From Thermoleophilaceae bacterium (GTDB taxonomy: Bacteria; Actinomycetota; Thermoleophilia; Solirubrobacterales; Thermoleophilaceae): a DNA stretch of 5,481 bases. Position 1 is the stretch's first letter, and every line of letters starts with the position of its first letter. The position numbers were made by a program, and so were the translations under genes. Shown one piece after another: positions 1-5,481 of the stretch. The notes beneath the pieces were generated by a model, which did no database searches, was not told where the DNA came from, and saw only the letters and a list, made by a program, of their open reading frames with translations. The stretch covers positions 1-5,481 of the forward strand of contig JACCUO010000083.1 in assembly GCA_013811765.1 (NCBI GenBank), given 5' to 3'.

Positions 1-1
1 G

Positions 2-564
2 GGCACCTACTCCAAGCTGGTCTCCATCGAGATGAGCGAGGCGGTCGGCTGCAGTACTTCGACACCTACTTCGAGCGCTGCTCGGAGCTGCTCGAGCCCG
101 ACGGGCTGATGCTGCTGCAGGCGATCACGATCGACGACCGTGCCTACGAGGTCGAGAAGGCCTCGAAGAGCTTCATCAACACCCAGATCTTCCCGGGTGG
201 CTGCCTCCCCTCGCTCGAGGTCATCCACCGCTGCGTGGCCCGGCGGACCGACCTTCGGACCGTGGCCATCGATGACATCACCGAGCACTATGGGGAGACG
301 CTTAGTCGCTGGCGGGACGCGTTCGCGGACAACGCCGTGCGCGCCGGCGAGCTCGGCTATGACCTGCGCTTCCGGCGCATGTGGGAGCTCTACCTCGCCT
401 ACGTGGAGGCCGGCTTCCGTGAGTGCCGGATCGGCGACGTGCAGATGCTGCTGGCCAAGCCGGAGTGGCGCGGCAGGCTGCCGCTGCGCTCGAACCTACG
501 CTCGCGGCTCGCGGCTGAGCATGCGCTGGGGGATGTCGTCGAGGAGAGTGCCGGGGCCGCGTGA
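2..564 (+). CDS. cfa: Cyclopropane-fatty-acyl-phospholipid synthase, C-terminal part, 5' end outside the window, with a frameshift near position 51
   Basis: The family transfers a methylene group from S-adenosylmethionine to the double bond of unsaturated acyl chains in membrane phospholipids. About 187 residues of the C-terminal half are visible. The first codons (2-49) read GTYSKLVSIEMSEAVG, which matches the conserved region carrying the catalytic Glu. The frame then changes: from position 52 the other frame reads QYFDTYFERCSELLEPDGL, and continues with the hallmark FINTQIFPGGCLPSLEVI, then EHYGETLSRW and RMWELYLAYVEAGFRE, whose Tyr fits the active-site Tyr of the family. It stops at TGA 562-564. 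Restoring one G (TGG CAG instead of TGCAG) would give the expected VGWQYF, so a single-base deletion or sequencing error is likely. The ATG at 109 is internal and is not the real start. The stop lies 19 bases before the hydrolase start, suggesting one transcript. Family assignment is strong; whether the gene is intact is uncertain. Confidence 0.88.
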   Translation, partial: HLLQAGLHRDERGGRLQYFDTYFERCSELLEPDGLMLLQAITIDDRAYEVEKASKSFINTQIFPGGCLPSLEVIHRCVARRTDLRTVAIDDITEHYGETLSRWRDAFADNAVRAGELGYDLRFRRMWELYLAYVEAGFRECRIGDVQMLLAKPEWRGRLPLRSNLRSRLAAEHALGDVVEESAGAA

Positions 565-583
565 GGCCTGCCCGGCGCAAGTG

Positions 584-1372
584 ATGGATCCAACGCCCAC
601 ACTCGCCTACGACCGCGCCGGGAGCGGAGAGCCGCTGGTGCTCGTGCACCCGCTGGGCGCCGACCGCGCCGTCTGGGAGCCGGTAACGGAGCCGCTGGCC
701 GCCGAGCACGACGTGGTCGCGGTGGACATGCCCGGCTTCGGCGAGTCGGTCGAGCTGGCCGCTGCCGTGGCCGCCACCCCCGAGGCGATCGCGGACACGA
801 TCGTGGCCACGCTCGACTCCCTCGGCCTCGACAGGGCCCACGTGGCAGGCATCTCGCTCGGCGGGTGGGTTGCCCTCGAGCTGGGCAAGACGGGGCGGGC
901 GCTGTCGGTCACCGCGCTCAACCCCGCCGGCTTCTGGGCGCGGCCGCTGGGGGCGCGTTCCGAGGGGGCGCGGCGCACCGCCAAGCGGTTCCATGCACTT
1001 GCACGGCCCTTCCTCGCCACGGCCCGTGGCCGGCAGCTCGCCCTCGCCGGAGCGGTGGCGCATCCCGAGCGGGTCCCACCCGCTGCCGCCTACAGGCTCG
1101 TCAAGGCCTACGCGCTCTCCCCGGGGTTCGAACGCGCCAACGCCGAGATGCGGCGCACCCTGTTCGCCGGCATCGAGGACATCGAGGTCCCGGTCACGCT
1201 GGCGTGGTCGGATCGCGACCGCCTGGTCGGGCGCCCCCGGCGCGACCCGGAGGGCGTCCGGATGGTCACGCTGACCGACTGCGGCCACGTACCCACGTGG
1301 GACTCCCCGGGCCAGGTCACCGACACCATCCTCTCCACCACGCGCGCGGCCCACCCGCCCCTGAGCGTCTGA
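584..1372 (+). CDS. Alpha/beta hydrolase fold protein
   Basis: This is a complete 262-residue cytoplasmic alpha/beta hydrolase with no signal peptide. The order of elements is canonical: beta-strand and oxyanion-hole segment VLVHPLG (residues 19-25), the DMPGFGES loop (48-55), the nucleophile elbow GISLGG with Ser91, a helical lid of roughly residues 117-185, the acid loop WSDRDRLV (Asp212 the likely catalytic acid, Asp210 the alternative), and DCGHVP with the catalytic His235. Substrate cannot be read from the sequence; esterases, lactonases and C-C hydrolases share this pattern. The ATG at 584 is chosen because homology starts at once with LAYDRAGSGEPLVLVHPLG. An in-frame GTG at 581 is an alternative, and no good Shine-Dalgarno sequence precedes either, which fits translation coupled to the synthase gene ending 19 bases upstream. 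That pairing hints at a lipid-related substrate, but this is inference. A strong hairpin follows the stop. Confidence 0.9.
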   Translation: MDPTPTLAYDRAGSGEPLVLVHPLGADRAVWEPVTEPLAAEHDVVAVDMPGFGESVELAAAVAATPEAIADTIVATLDSLGLDRAHVAGISLGGWVALELGKTGRALSVTALNPAGFWARPLGARSEGARRTAKRFHALARPFLATARGRQLALAGAVAHPERVPPAAAYRLVKAYALSPGFERANAEMRRTLFAGIEDIEVPVTLAWSDRDRLVGRPRRDPEGVRMVTLTDCGHVPTWDSPGQVTDTILSTTRAAHPPLSV

Positions 1373-1380
1373 GGGGCATC

Positions 1381-1406
1381 CGCTCGCGGCTTCCCAGCCG
1401 CGAGCG
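1381..1406. terminator. Perfect 11-bp hairpin between convergent genes, probable bidirectional terminator
   Basis: CGCTCGCGGCT (1381-1391) and AGCCGCGAGCG (1396-1406) are exact reverse complements around a TCCC loop. The hairpin begins 8 bases after the hydrolase stop and ends 22 bases from the stop of the oppositely oriented holin-like gene, so it could end both transcripts. There is no T-tract on either side, so it is not a classic intrinsic terminator. U-poor hairpins of this sort are common at gene ends in high-GC actinobacteria. Confidence 0.65.
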
Positions 1407-1428
1407 AGGTCACATCACAAGCATCTGC

Positions 1429-2352
1429 TCAGTGCTTGGCGCTCGACTTCACCGTCTCGACGTCACGCTTGACGCTGCCGATGGCCTGCTCGGGCACTGG
1501 TGGCGTGGCCTGCTCGATCTGCTTCTTGCCCGCGAGCGCCGCCACACCGGCAATGACCAGCAGCACCACACCGACGATCGCGGCCGAGAACCAGGTCACC
1601 AGCGTGGTGTCAAGGACCGCCACGGCCGCGACCAGCAGCGCCGCAACCCCGAAGAACGCCGCGATGCCCGCGGCAGCGAACACGCCCACGGCAACCCCGG
1701 CCCTCTTGGCCTTCTCCTGGAGCTCGAGCTGGGCCAGGCGCATCTCCTGGCGGGCCAGCGTCGAGGATTGCTCCGATAGCTCCTTCACGAGGTCGCCGAC
1801 GGAGGCGTCTTCGGTTCCGGCCGGCGACGATGTGCTCGGCGCCTCCCGCGGAGGAGGCACGTAGGCGGCCGGGGATGGGGGCGGCGGGAGCGCAGACGCG
1901 GCCGGCTCGGGCGCCGCGGGCATAACCGGCTCTTCCGGCGCGGCCTCGGGCACTGGCTCTGCCGCCGGCGGTGGCGGCGCGACTACGACCGGCTCCTCTC
2001 GCCGAGACGGCGACGACTGTGGCTGCTGCCGCGTCGGAGGCGAAGCCGGCGGCTGCTGCCGCGTCGGAGGCGCAGGGGGCGCCGAGGACTTGCCTCGCGA
2101 TGGGCGGGACAGGCGCTCGGCGATCCCTCGAAGGGCACCCAGACGGCCCTTTGACTCCGGCGGGGGAGGTGGCGAAGAGGGTCCCGGTTGATCCCGCGGA
2201 CGGGGTGAGTCCTCCCGCTGCGGCGTAGGGCCGGGCTCGGGGGTGCGGTTGCGCGCATCCGCGTCTTCCCTGGGCGCCGGTGGCTGCCGCCGCTGCTGGG
2301 CCTCTCCCCAGATCCGCTTTCGCGCCTCCTGCGGTGTCTCTCCTCGTGGCAT
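1429..2352 (-). CDS. Putative actinobacterial Holin-X family (phage holin superfamily III, DUF1469-like) membrane protein with a long Pro-rich N-terminus
   Basis: This 307-residue protein has two distinct halves. Residues 1-180 are low complexity, rich in Pro, Ala, Glu, Arg and Gln and probably disordered. They are interrupted by a charged start (TPQEARKRIWGEAQQRR) and a basic stretch near 68-88 (KGRLGALRGIAERLSR) that could form an amphipathic helix. Residues 181-307 are the family domain: an amphipathic helix GDLVKELSEQSSTLARQEMR followed by LAQLELQEKAKRAG, two hydrophobic segments at about 219-247 and 251-275, and a tail with the typical PPVPEQAIGSVKRDVETVK. Family members are usually only about 130-150 residues and chromosomal; despite the name, lytic holin activity is not established for them and a housekeeping envelope role is likely. 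The ATG at 2350-2352 is supported by a strong Shine-Dalgarno sequence, so the long form appears real. No DUF3618-type partner gene, which often accompanies this family, lies downstream; the next gene is convergent. Confidence 0.82.
   Translation of the reverse strand: MPRGETPQEARKRIWGEAQQRRQPPAPREDADARNRTPEPGPTPQREDSPRPRDQPGPSSPPPPPESKGRLGALRGIAERLSRPSRGKSSAPPAPPTRQQPPASPPTRQQPQSSPSRREEPVVVAPPPPAAEPVPEAAPEEPVMPAAPEPAASALPPPPSPAAYVPPPREAPSTSSPAGTEDASVGDLVKELSEQSSTLARQEMRLAQLELQEKAKRAGVAVGVFAAAGIAAFFGVAALLVAAVAVLDTTLVTWFSAAIVGVVLLVIAGVAALAGKKQIEQATPPVPEQAIGSVKRDVETVKSSAKH
2021..2072. repeat. Two 22-bp direct repeats at 30-bp spacing inside the holin-like gene
   Basis: Positions 2021-2042 and 2051-2072 are identical and start 30 bases apart, a multiple of three, so the reading frame is kept. 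On the minus strand they encode the two PPTRQQP copies in the Pro-rich half (about residues 95-111). This looks like a recent in-frame duplication within a low-complexity coding region, not a regulatory element. Confidence 0.8.
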
Positions 2353-2358
2353 TGCCGT

Positions 2359-2367
2359 CTCTCCTCT
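2359..2367 (-). promoter_or_regulatory. Shine-Dalgarno sequence of the holin-like gene
   Basis: On the minus strand this reads AGAGGAGAG, ending 6 bases before the ATG at 2350-2352. It is the best ribosome binding site in the window and fixes the start of the long, Pro-rich form of the protein. Confidence 0.75.
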
Positions 2368-2506
2368 ACGGTCGTCTGTGTTCGGACAGTCCTGCGCCGC
2401 TCGGGCGTCGTCTCCGCTGCACGTTTACAGGATCTCACGAGGGCGCTGCGCCAGAGAACGAAGCTCGTGCGCGCCGCGGCCTCAGCGCCTCAACGCTCAG
2501 CCTCGC

Positions 2507-2520
2507 GCCCGCGTGCGGGC
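2507..2520. other. GC-rich hairpin in the divergent intergenic region
   Basis: GCCCGC (2507-2512) and GCGGGC (2515-2520) are reverse complements separated by only GT. An outer pair CTCAG (2496-2500) and CTGAG (2521-2525) could extend the fold, leaving a bulge on the left side. It lies about 70 bases before the peptidase start and so may sit in its 5' leader. Function is unknown. The surrounding 2353-2588 region holds no gene I can support and no convincing -35/-10 pair, although divergent promoters must lie in or near it. Confidence 0.35.
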
Positions 2521-2588
2521 CTGAGACTCTCCCGGCGCCCCGACCTTCCGTCCAGAGCCGGCCGTTTGGCTGCCTCTCGAAGCCGGAC

Positions 2589-4019
2589 ATGCCGACAGAG
2601 AAGGAGATGCCCTGCAGAGAACGCCCCGCGCGCAAGATTTCGACCTCCTTTCCCGCCCGCCTGCCGAGGATCCTCGGGGTGCTCCTGGTGTGCCCGGCCA
2701 TTGCTCTCGTTCTCGGCGGCGAGGCTCTCGCCGATCAACCCTCGAAGGCCCCCGCCAGCGAGACCTACACGCCGATGGAAAGAATCGGTCCCGCCAAGCG
2801 CGTGGCCAAGGGGCTCCTGCGGGTGAAGCTCAATGACGCCGAGACCGTGCTCACCCATGGGCTCGATCCGGAGCAACAGGCTGCCGCGGGCGAGCAGCCG
2901 CTCGATGCCGCCGGGCCGGAGCGCCGGCCCGTCTGTGCCTCTGACCACTACCAGCACGTGCTCTACGGCCGCCCCTCCGACTCGACCGACCGGCTGGCGT
3001 CGGTGAAGGCCACGATCTTGTCCGAGATCAAGCGCATGGATGCCCTCCTGAACGCGGAGGCGCTTGCCTCGGGTGGCCTCAACGCGGACTACAAGGTCAA
3101 GTGCGACGGTGCGGGCGAGGTCCAAGTAGACACCTTCCAGAGCGCTGAGACCAGCGCGCAGACCACGTTCGCGGGGGTGCTCAACGCGGCTCGCCGAGCC
3201 GGGTTTGACGACCCGAACGTGGACTACACGATCTTCTTCGACTCCTCCGCCCCGCGCGCGTGTGGGACCGGCACCTACTCCGACGATCAGCGCCTGACGG
3301 CTGACAACTTCAACAACGCCGGCGGGGACTACGCGGTGACCTACTCCGACTGTTGGACCAACCTCACGGCGATGCACGAGAACGGGCACAACCAGGGCGC
3401 GGTGCAGTACGACGCTCCGTTCTCGACGGGGACGGGAGGGCACTGCAACGACGACTACGACGTCATGTGTTACTCCGACGGCGGGAACCTTGACGTGGGC
3501 ATGAGCGTGTTCTGCGCGGACAAGGTGCACTTCGACTGCCGCTATGACACCTACTTCGACACCGCCCCCGAACCCGGTGAGTATCTGGAGTCCAACTGGA
3601 ACCTCGGCTCGCCGCTGAACCGCTTCGTCACCCTTACGGACGTCGTTCCCGCTGTGAACATCCCGCCGGTGGCCGTCGCACCGGCGGCCGTCGCACCGGC
3701 GGCCGCCCTACCGGCAGCCGTCGCATCCCTCACGGTCTTGCCGGCCCCGCCGCCGGCACAACCCGTGATCCGGGCCTTGCCGACCCTGACCATGCCGGCC
3801 GCGCGACGATATGCGCAGCGGCGCATCACCCGCAGGTACCGACGAGCGAGCCAGATCCGGACGACCTGCAGCCGCAAGACCCGCACGAGCGCGGCGTGCC
3901 GGGTCCGGTGGAAGGTCGGCCGACGTGCGAGCTATCGCGCGAGCATGGTGGTCAGATATCGCTTCACGCAAGGCCGGGTGGCCACCGTCGCGAGCGTCCG
4001 TCTGCGCCGCATCGGCTAA
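2589..4019 (+). CDS. Secreted metzincin-like zinc metallopeptidase with HExxHxxGxxQ motif and basic C-terminal module
   Basis: This 476-residue precursor carries a signal peptide: basic n-region (PARKISTSFPARLPR), hydrophobic core about residues 28-45 (ILGVLLVCPAIALVLGG), and probable cleavage after EALA near residue 48. The catalytic domain spans about 115-345. It holds the zinc site HENGHNQGAVQ (His263, Glu264, His267, Gly270, Gln273) and a likely Met-turn at DVMCYSDGG (Met293). Metzincins normally have His or Asp where Gln273 stands, so the third zinc ligand is unclear; His285 or Asp275 are candidates. Eight cysteines (117-317) suggest disulfides and export. An Ala/Pro/Val linker with 15-bp repeats (about 358-398) leads to an Arg-rich tail (405-476) with Cys427 and Cys437 and a beta-like pattern. 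The start at 2589 is the first ATG leaving a normal signal peptide; 2607 is an alternative, but AAGGAG directly abuts it. I infer extracellular proteolysis; the substrate is unknown. Confidence 0.8.
   Translation: MPTEKEMPCRERPARKISTSFPARLPRILGVLLVCPAIALVLGGEALADQPSKAPASETYTPMERIGPAKRVAKGLLRVKLNDAETVLTHGLDPEQQAAAGEQPLDAAGPERRPVCASDHYQHVLYGRPSDSTDRLASVKATILSEIKRMDALLNAEALASGGLNADYKVKCDGAGEVQVDTFQSAETSAQTTFAGVLNAARRAGFDDPNVDYTIFFDSSAPRACGTGTYSDDQRLTADNFNNAGGDYAVTYSDCWTNLTAMHENGHNQGAVQYDAPFSTGTGGHCNDDYDVMCYSDGGNLDVGMSVFCADKVHFDCRYDTYFDTAPEPGEYLESNWNLGSPLNRFVTLTDVVPAVNIPPVAVAPAAVAPAAALPAAVASLTVLPAPPPAQPVIRALPTLTMPAARRYAQRRITRRYRRASQIRTTCSRKTRTSAACRVRWKVGRRASYRASMVVRYRFTQGRVATVASVRLRRIG
3672..3725. 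repeat. 15-bp tandem repeats encoding an Ala/Pro-rich linker
   Basis: Two exact 15-bp units (GCCGTCGCACCGGCG) lie at 3672-3686 and 3687-3701. A degenerate third copy follows at 3702-3716 and the first nine bases of a fourth at 3717-3725. The period keeps the frame and encodes AVAPA-type pentapeptides forming a flexible spacer between the catalytic domain and the basic tail of the peptidase. Copy number could vary between strains. Confidence 0.8.
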
Positions 4020-4136
4020 GCCGGCACCGTCGGTGAACTTGAGCCGGTAGGCGTTCTGCAGCCCGGGAGGCCCAGACCGCCGAGGCCGCGACGAGAAGCT
4101 CTTCGCCGACATCAGGCGGACCGGCATGGATTCAGG
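4020..4136. other. Convergent intergenic gap without a convincing feature
   Basis: These 117 bases separate the stop codons of the peptidase (plus) and the MarP-like protease (minus). The best inverted repeat is CCGGC (4021-4025) with GCCGG (4043-4047) around a 17-base loop, which is too weak to call a terminator with confidence. Short minus-strand stretches look codon-like in places, but no start, ribosome binding site or recognisable domain supports a gene. Confidence 0.4.
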
Positions 4137-5315
4137 CTACGGCGGGACGATGCCCGAGCGGCCGTCTCTCATGCACGAGCGGTGAGCGACGGGGGGCCCA
4201 GCGCGCCGCAGAGCCGGCCGGATGCTCTCGACGCTTACCCCGAAGCCCACGCCGGCCTTGTTTTCATGCTCCTTTGGTTTATAGGAGGTCATGGCTATGA
4301 CGCGTCCGCGCCGGTCTACGAGTGGACCACCTGAGCTACCAGGTTCAAGACCGGGGGCGCGAAACGGGACGAACTTCCAGGGGATCCCCCCCCCTCCCCG
4401 GGTCGGGATGGTGATGTTCGCGGGCCTATCGGCCGTTGTTTTGAGAACCTTGTAGGTGCCGCCGCGGGGATAGCCGAGGGTCGCGCCCTGCGTGCTCGAC
4501 TGCGGATCGAGCCCGAGTCGCAGAGCCGGTTTTGTCTTGAGGCCGGGGACGCGCACCACCGCGATGTCGTTGACCTTGTCAAATACGATCACTTCTCCCC
4601 GGCGGGGATACCCTTCTCCTCGAAACAGAGCTGTCACTTTATCGGCGCCGTCCACAAGGTGGGCATTCGTCACGACGATGCCATCACGCGCGATCCATCC
4701 GCTCCCCGTTTGCGTGGGTCCACACTGGCGGCCGCCTTCGGTCTTTATCTTGACGACGCTCGGTGCCGCGGCCAGCACCTGGGGGTCGCGTTTGATATCG
4801 GCCGGGTTCGCCGGCCCCACCTTCTTCTTCGGCCTGGCTGGGAGCGCATCGGCGCGTCGCTTGGTCGGATTCAGGAGAGGCCCCGGAGGCGGGACGGCTG
4901 CGTTGAGCCGCTCGAGGATCGCCGACTCCTTTAGCTCCCCCTTCAAATCGTCAACTTGTGCCGCGATCGTGCCAAGAGCCCAAACCGCCACAACCGCCAC
5001 ACACGCTGCCAGCAGCGTGCCGCCAATCGCGTCTACCAGGCTCGGCCGCCGAAGCCGGCGGCGCACTTGGGCACCGATCCGCTCGAACGCCGCCGCCAGC
5101 AGCGCGCCGAGCAAGATCGCCGCGGGCAGGGAGGCCACCGGGGCGAAGGTGTCCCTGTATCCGTCATCTAGGGCCAAAGGCGCTACGCGAGAGCCGATTA
5201 TCGCCCCGACCGCGAATCCGGCCAGCGCGAACGCCGCGGTGCTGAGACCCTCGCGGTAGCCCCAGACGGCGCCGGCCATCACGATCGCAACGATGAGGAG
5301 GTCGAGGATCAACAT
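4137..5315 (-). CDS. marP: MarP-like membrane-anchored serine protease (CvpA domain plus trypsin-like domain)
   Basis: This 392-residue protein matches the architecture of mycobacterial MarP, a periplasmic protease needed for acid and oxidative stress resistance. The N-terminal CvpA-type domain has about four hydrophobic segments (roughly residues 2-17, 24-48, 60-78, 94-120) with the family-like WGYREGL and YRDTFAPVASL. A linker of about 121-178 containing KRR and KKK follows. The protease domain has TGSGWI (203-208), TNAHLVDG with His219, VNDIAVVRV with Asp250, GYPRGG (281-286) and PGSSGGPLVD with Ser328, a complete catalytic triad. Cys198 and Cys381 sit where the regulatory disulfide of the mycobacterial enzyme is placed. 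The usual GNSGG or GDSGG is GSSGG here. The loop before the serine (about 300-320) contains four Gly encoded by a G9 run and aligns poorly with what I recall of homologues. The ATG at 5315 gives the expected CvpA start but has no clear Shine-Dalgarno. Family is confident; regulation and substrate are inferred. Confidence 0.87.
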   Translation of the reverse strand: MLILDLLIVAIVMAGAVWGYREGLSTAAFALAGFAVGAIIGSRVAPLALDDGYRDTFAPVASLPAAILLGALLAAAFERIGAQVRRRLRRPSLVDAIGGTLLAACVAVVAVWALGTIAAQVDDLKGELKESAILERLNAAVPPPGPLLNPTKRRADALPARPKKKVGPANPADIKRDPQVLAAAPSVVKIKTEGGRQCGPTQTGSGWIARDGIVVTNAHLVDGADKVTALFRGEGYPRRGEVIVFDKVNDIAVVRVPGLKTKPALRLGLDPQSSTQGATLGYPRGGTYKVLKTTADRPANITIPTRGGGGIPWKFVPFRAPGLEPGSSGGPLVDRRGRVIAMTSYKPKEHENKAGVGFGVSVESIRPALRRAGPPVAHRSCMRDGRSGIVPP

Positions 5316-5481
5316 GGATGGGACGCAACCAGCGATACCACGTTACGCCAGCCTAGCCGTTCAAGGCCAACGCACCGTCGGAGCACAGCGGGACCGAGCC
5401 TGCGCCGCGGTGGTGCTGACGTTCCCGCAGCTCGGACAGCGCCAGGAAGCTTTCCCTGCTGCATCACGGCTTGCTTATATA
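5316..5481. other. Upstream region of the MarP-like gene, no supported gene
   Basis: These 166 bases should contain the promoter of the minus-strand protease gene, but I cannot identify a convincing -35/-10 pair or ribosome binding site. An AT-rich TATATAAG (minus strand, at the window edge) stands out in this GC-rich sequence but lies about 160 bases from the start codon. Minus-strand open frames are short and lack homology I can recognise. Confidence 0.4.

Noticed and set aside
302..1354. Long minus-strand open frame opposite the lipid synthase and hydrolase genes
   Set aside because: It lies antisense to two well-supported genes, is Arg/Gly/Pro-rich without a domain, and is the expected by-product of G/C-biased third positions.
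2280..2588. Extension of the peptidase reading frame upstream to position 2280
   Set aside because: It would overlap the start of the divergent holin-like gene and put about 100 unrelated residues before a clean signal peptide. The ATG at 2589 is far more plausible.
2490..3530. Long minus-strand open frame opposite the peptidase gene
   Set aside because: Its composition is typical of an antisense shadow (Val, Arg, Gly, His), whereas the plus strand has a signal peptide, zinc motif and ordered cysteines.
4021..4047. Inverted repeat after the peptidase stop as a possible terminator
   Set aside because: It has only five pairs around a 17-base loop and no T-tract, which is within chance in GC-rich DNA.
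3708..4127. Minus-strand open frame reaching into the gap between the peptidase and protease genes, with codon-like stretches such as NAYRLKFTDGAG
   Set aside because: Most of it is antisense to the peptidase tail, it has no ribosome binding site, and the stretch matches no family I recognise. A degraded gene remnant cannot be excluded.
5350..5475. Minus-strand short frame containing WRCPSCGN, suggesting a zinc-ribbon fragment
   Set aside because: Only one Cys pair is present in the frame, the matching second knuckle is missing, there is no clear start, and stops bracket it within about 40 codons.
5316..5481. Minus-strand frame open from the window edge and overlapping the start of the MarP-like gene
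   Set aside because: It is about 56 codons of Arg/Ala/Gly-rich sequence with no recognisable domain or ribosome binding site, so it is indistinguishable from chance.

Overview
The window is GC-rich throughout, strongly G/C-biased at third codon positions, and has tightly packed genes. Its gene content suggests an actinobacterium, most likely of the Thermoleophilia/Solirubrobacterales type. The clues are a MarP-like CvpA-trypsin membrane protease, an actinobacterial Holin-X (phage holin superfamily III, DUF1469-like) membrane protein, and a secreted peptidase ending in a basic, Cys-containing C-terminal module of a kind I associate with Thermoleophilia. The lineage is inferred from protein style only; there is no rRNA or other marker gene.

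Layout. (1) Positions 2-564, plus strand: the 3' part of a cyclopropane-fatty-acyl-phospholipid synthase gene, cut by the window edge and carrying an apparent one-base deletion near position 51. (2) 584-1372, plus: a complete alpha/beta hydrolase with its catalytic triad, 19 bases downstream and probably cotranscribed. (3) 1381-1406: a perfect 11-bp hairpin between convergent genes. (4) 1429-2352, minus: a Holin-X-type two-helix membrane protein with an unusually long proline-rich N-terminal half. (5) 2353-2588: a divergent intergenic region holding the ribosome binding site of gene 4 and a GC-rich hairpin. (6) 2589-4019, plus: a secreted metzincin-like zinc metallopeptidase with an Ala/Pro repeat linker and a basic tail. 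(7) 4020-4136: a convergent gap with no convincing feature. (8) 4137-5315, minus: a MarP-like protein with an N-terminal CvpA membrane domain and a C-terminal trypsin-like periplasmic protease. (9) 5316-5481: no supported gene.

The common theme is the cell envelope: membrane lipid modification, a membrane-associated holin-like protein, an exported metallopeptidase and a membrane-anchored serine protease. They are not one operon. Only the lipid synthase and the hydrolase look cotranscribed. I see no mobile element, CRISPR array, tRNA or rRNA, and no clear new multi-gene system. The most notable details are the HExxHxxGxxQ zinc motif of the secreted peptidase, the repeat-bearing Pro-rich extension of the holin-like protein, and a cysteine pair in the MarP-like protease that matches the known redox disulfide of the mycobacterial enzyme.
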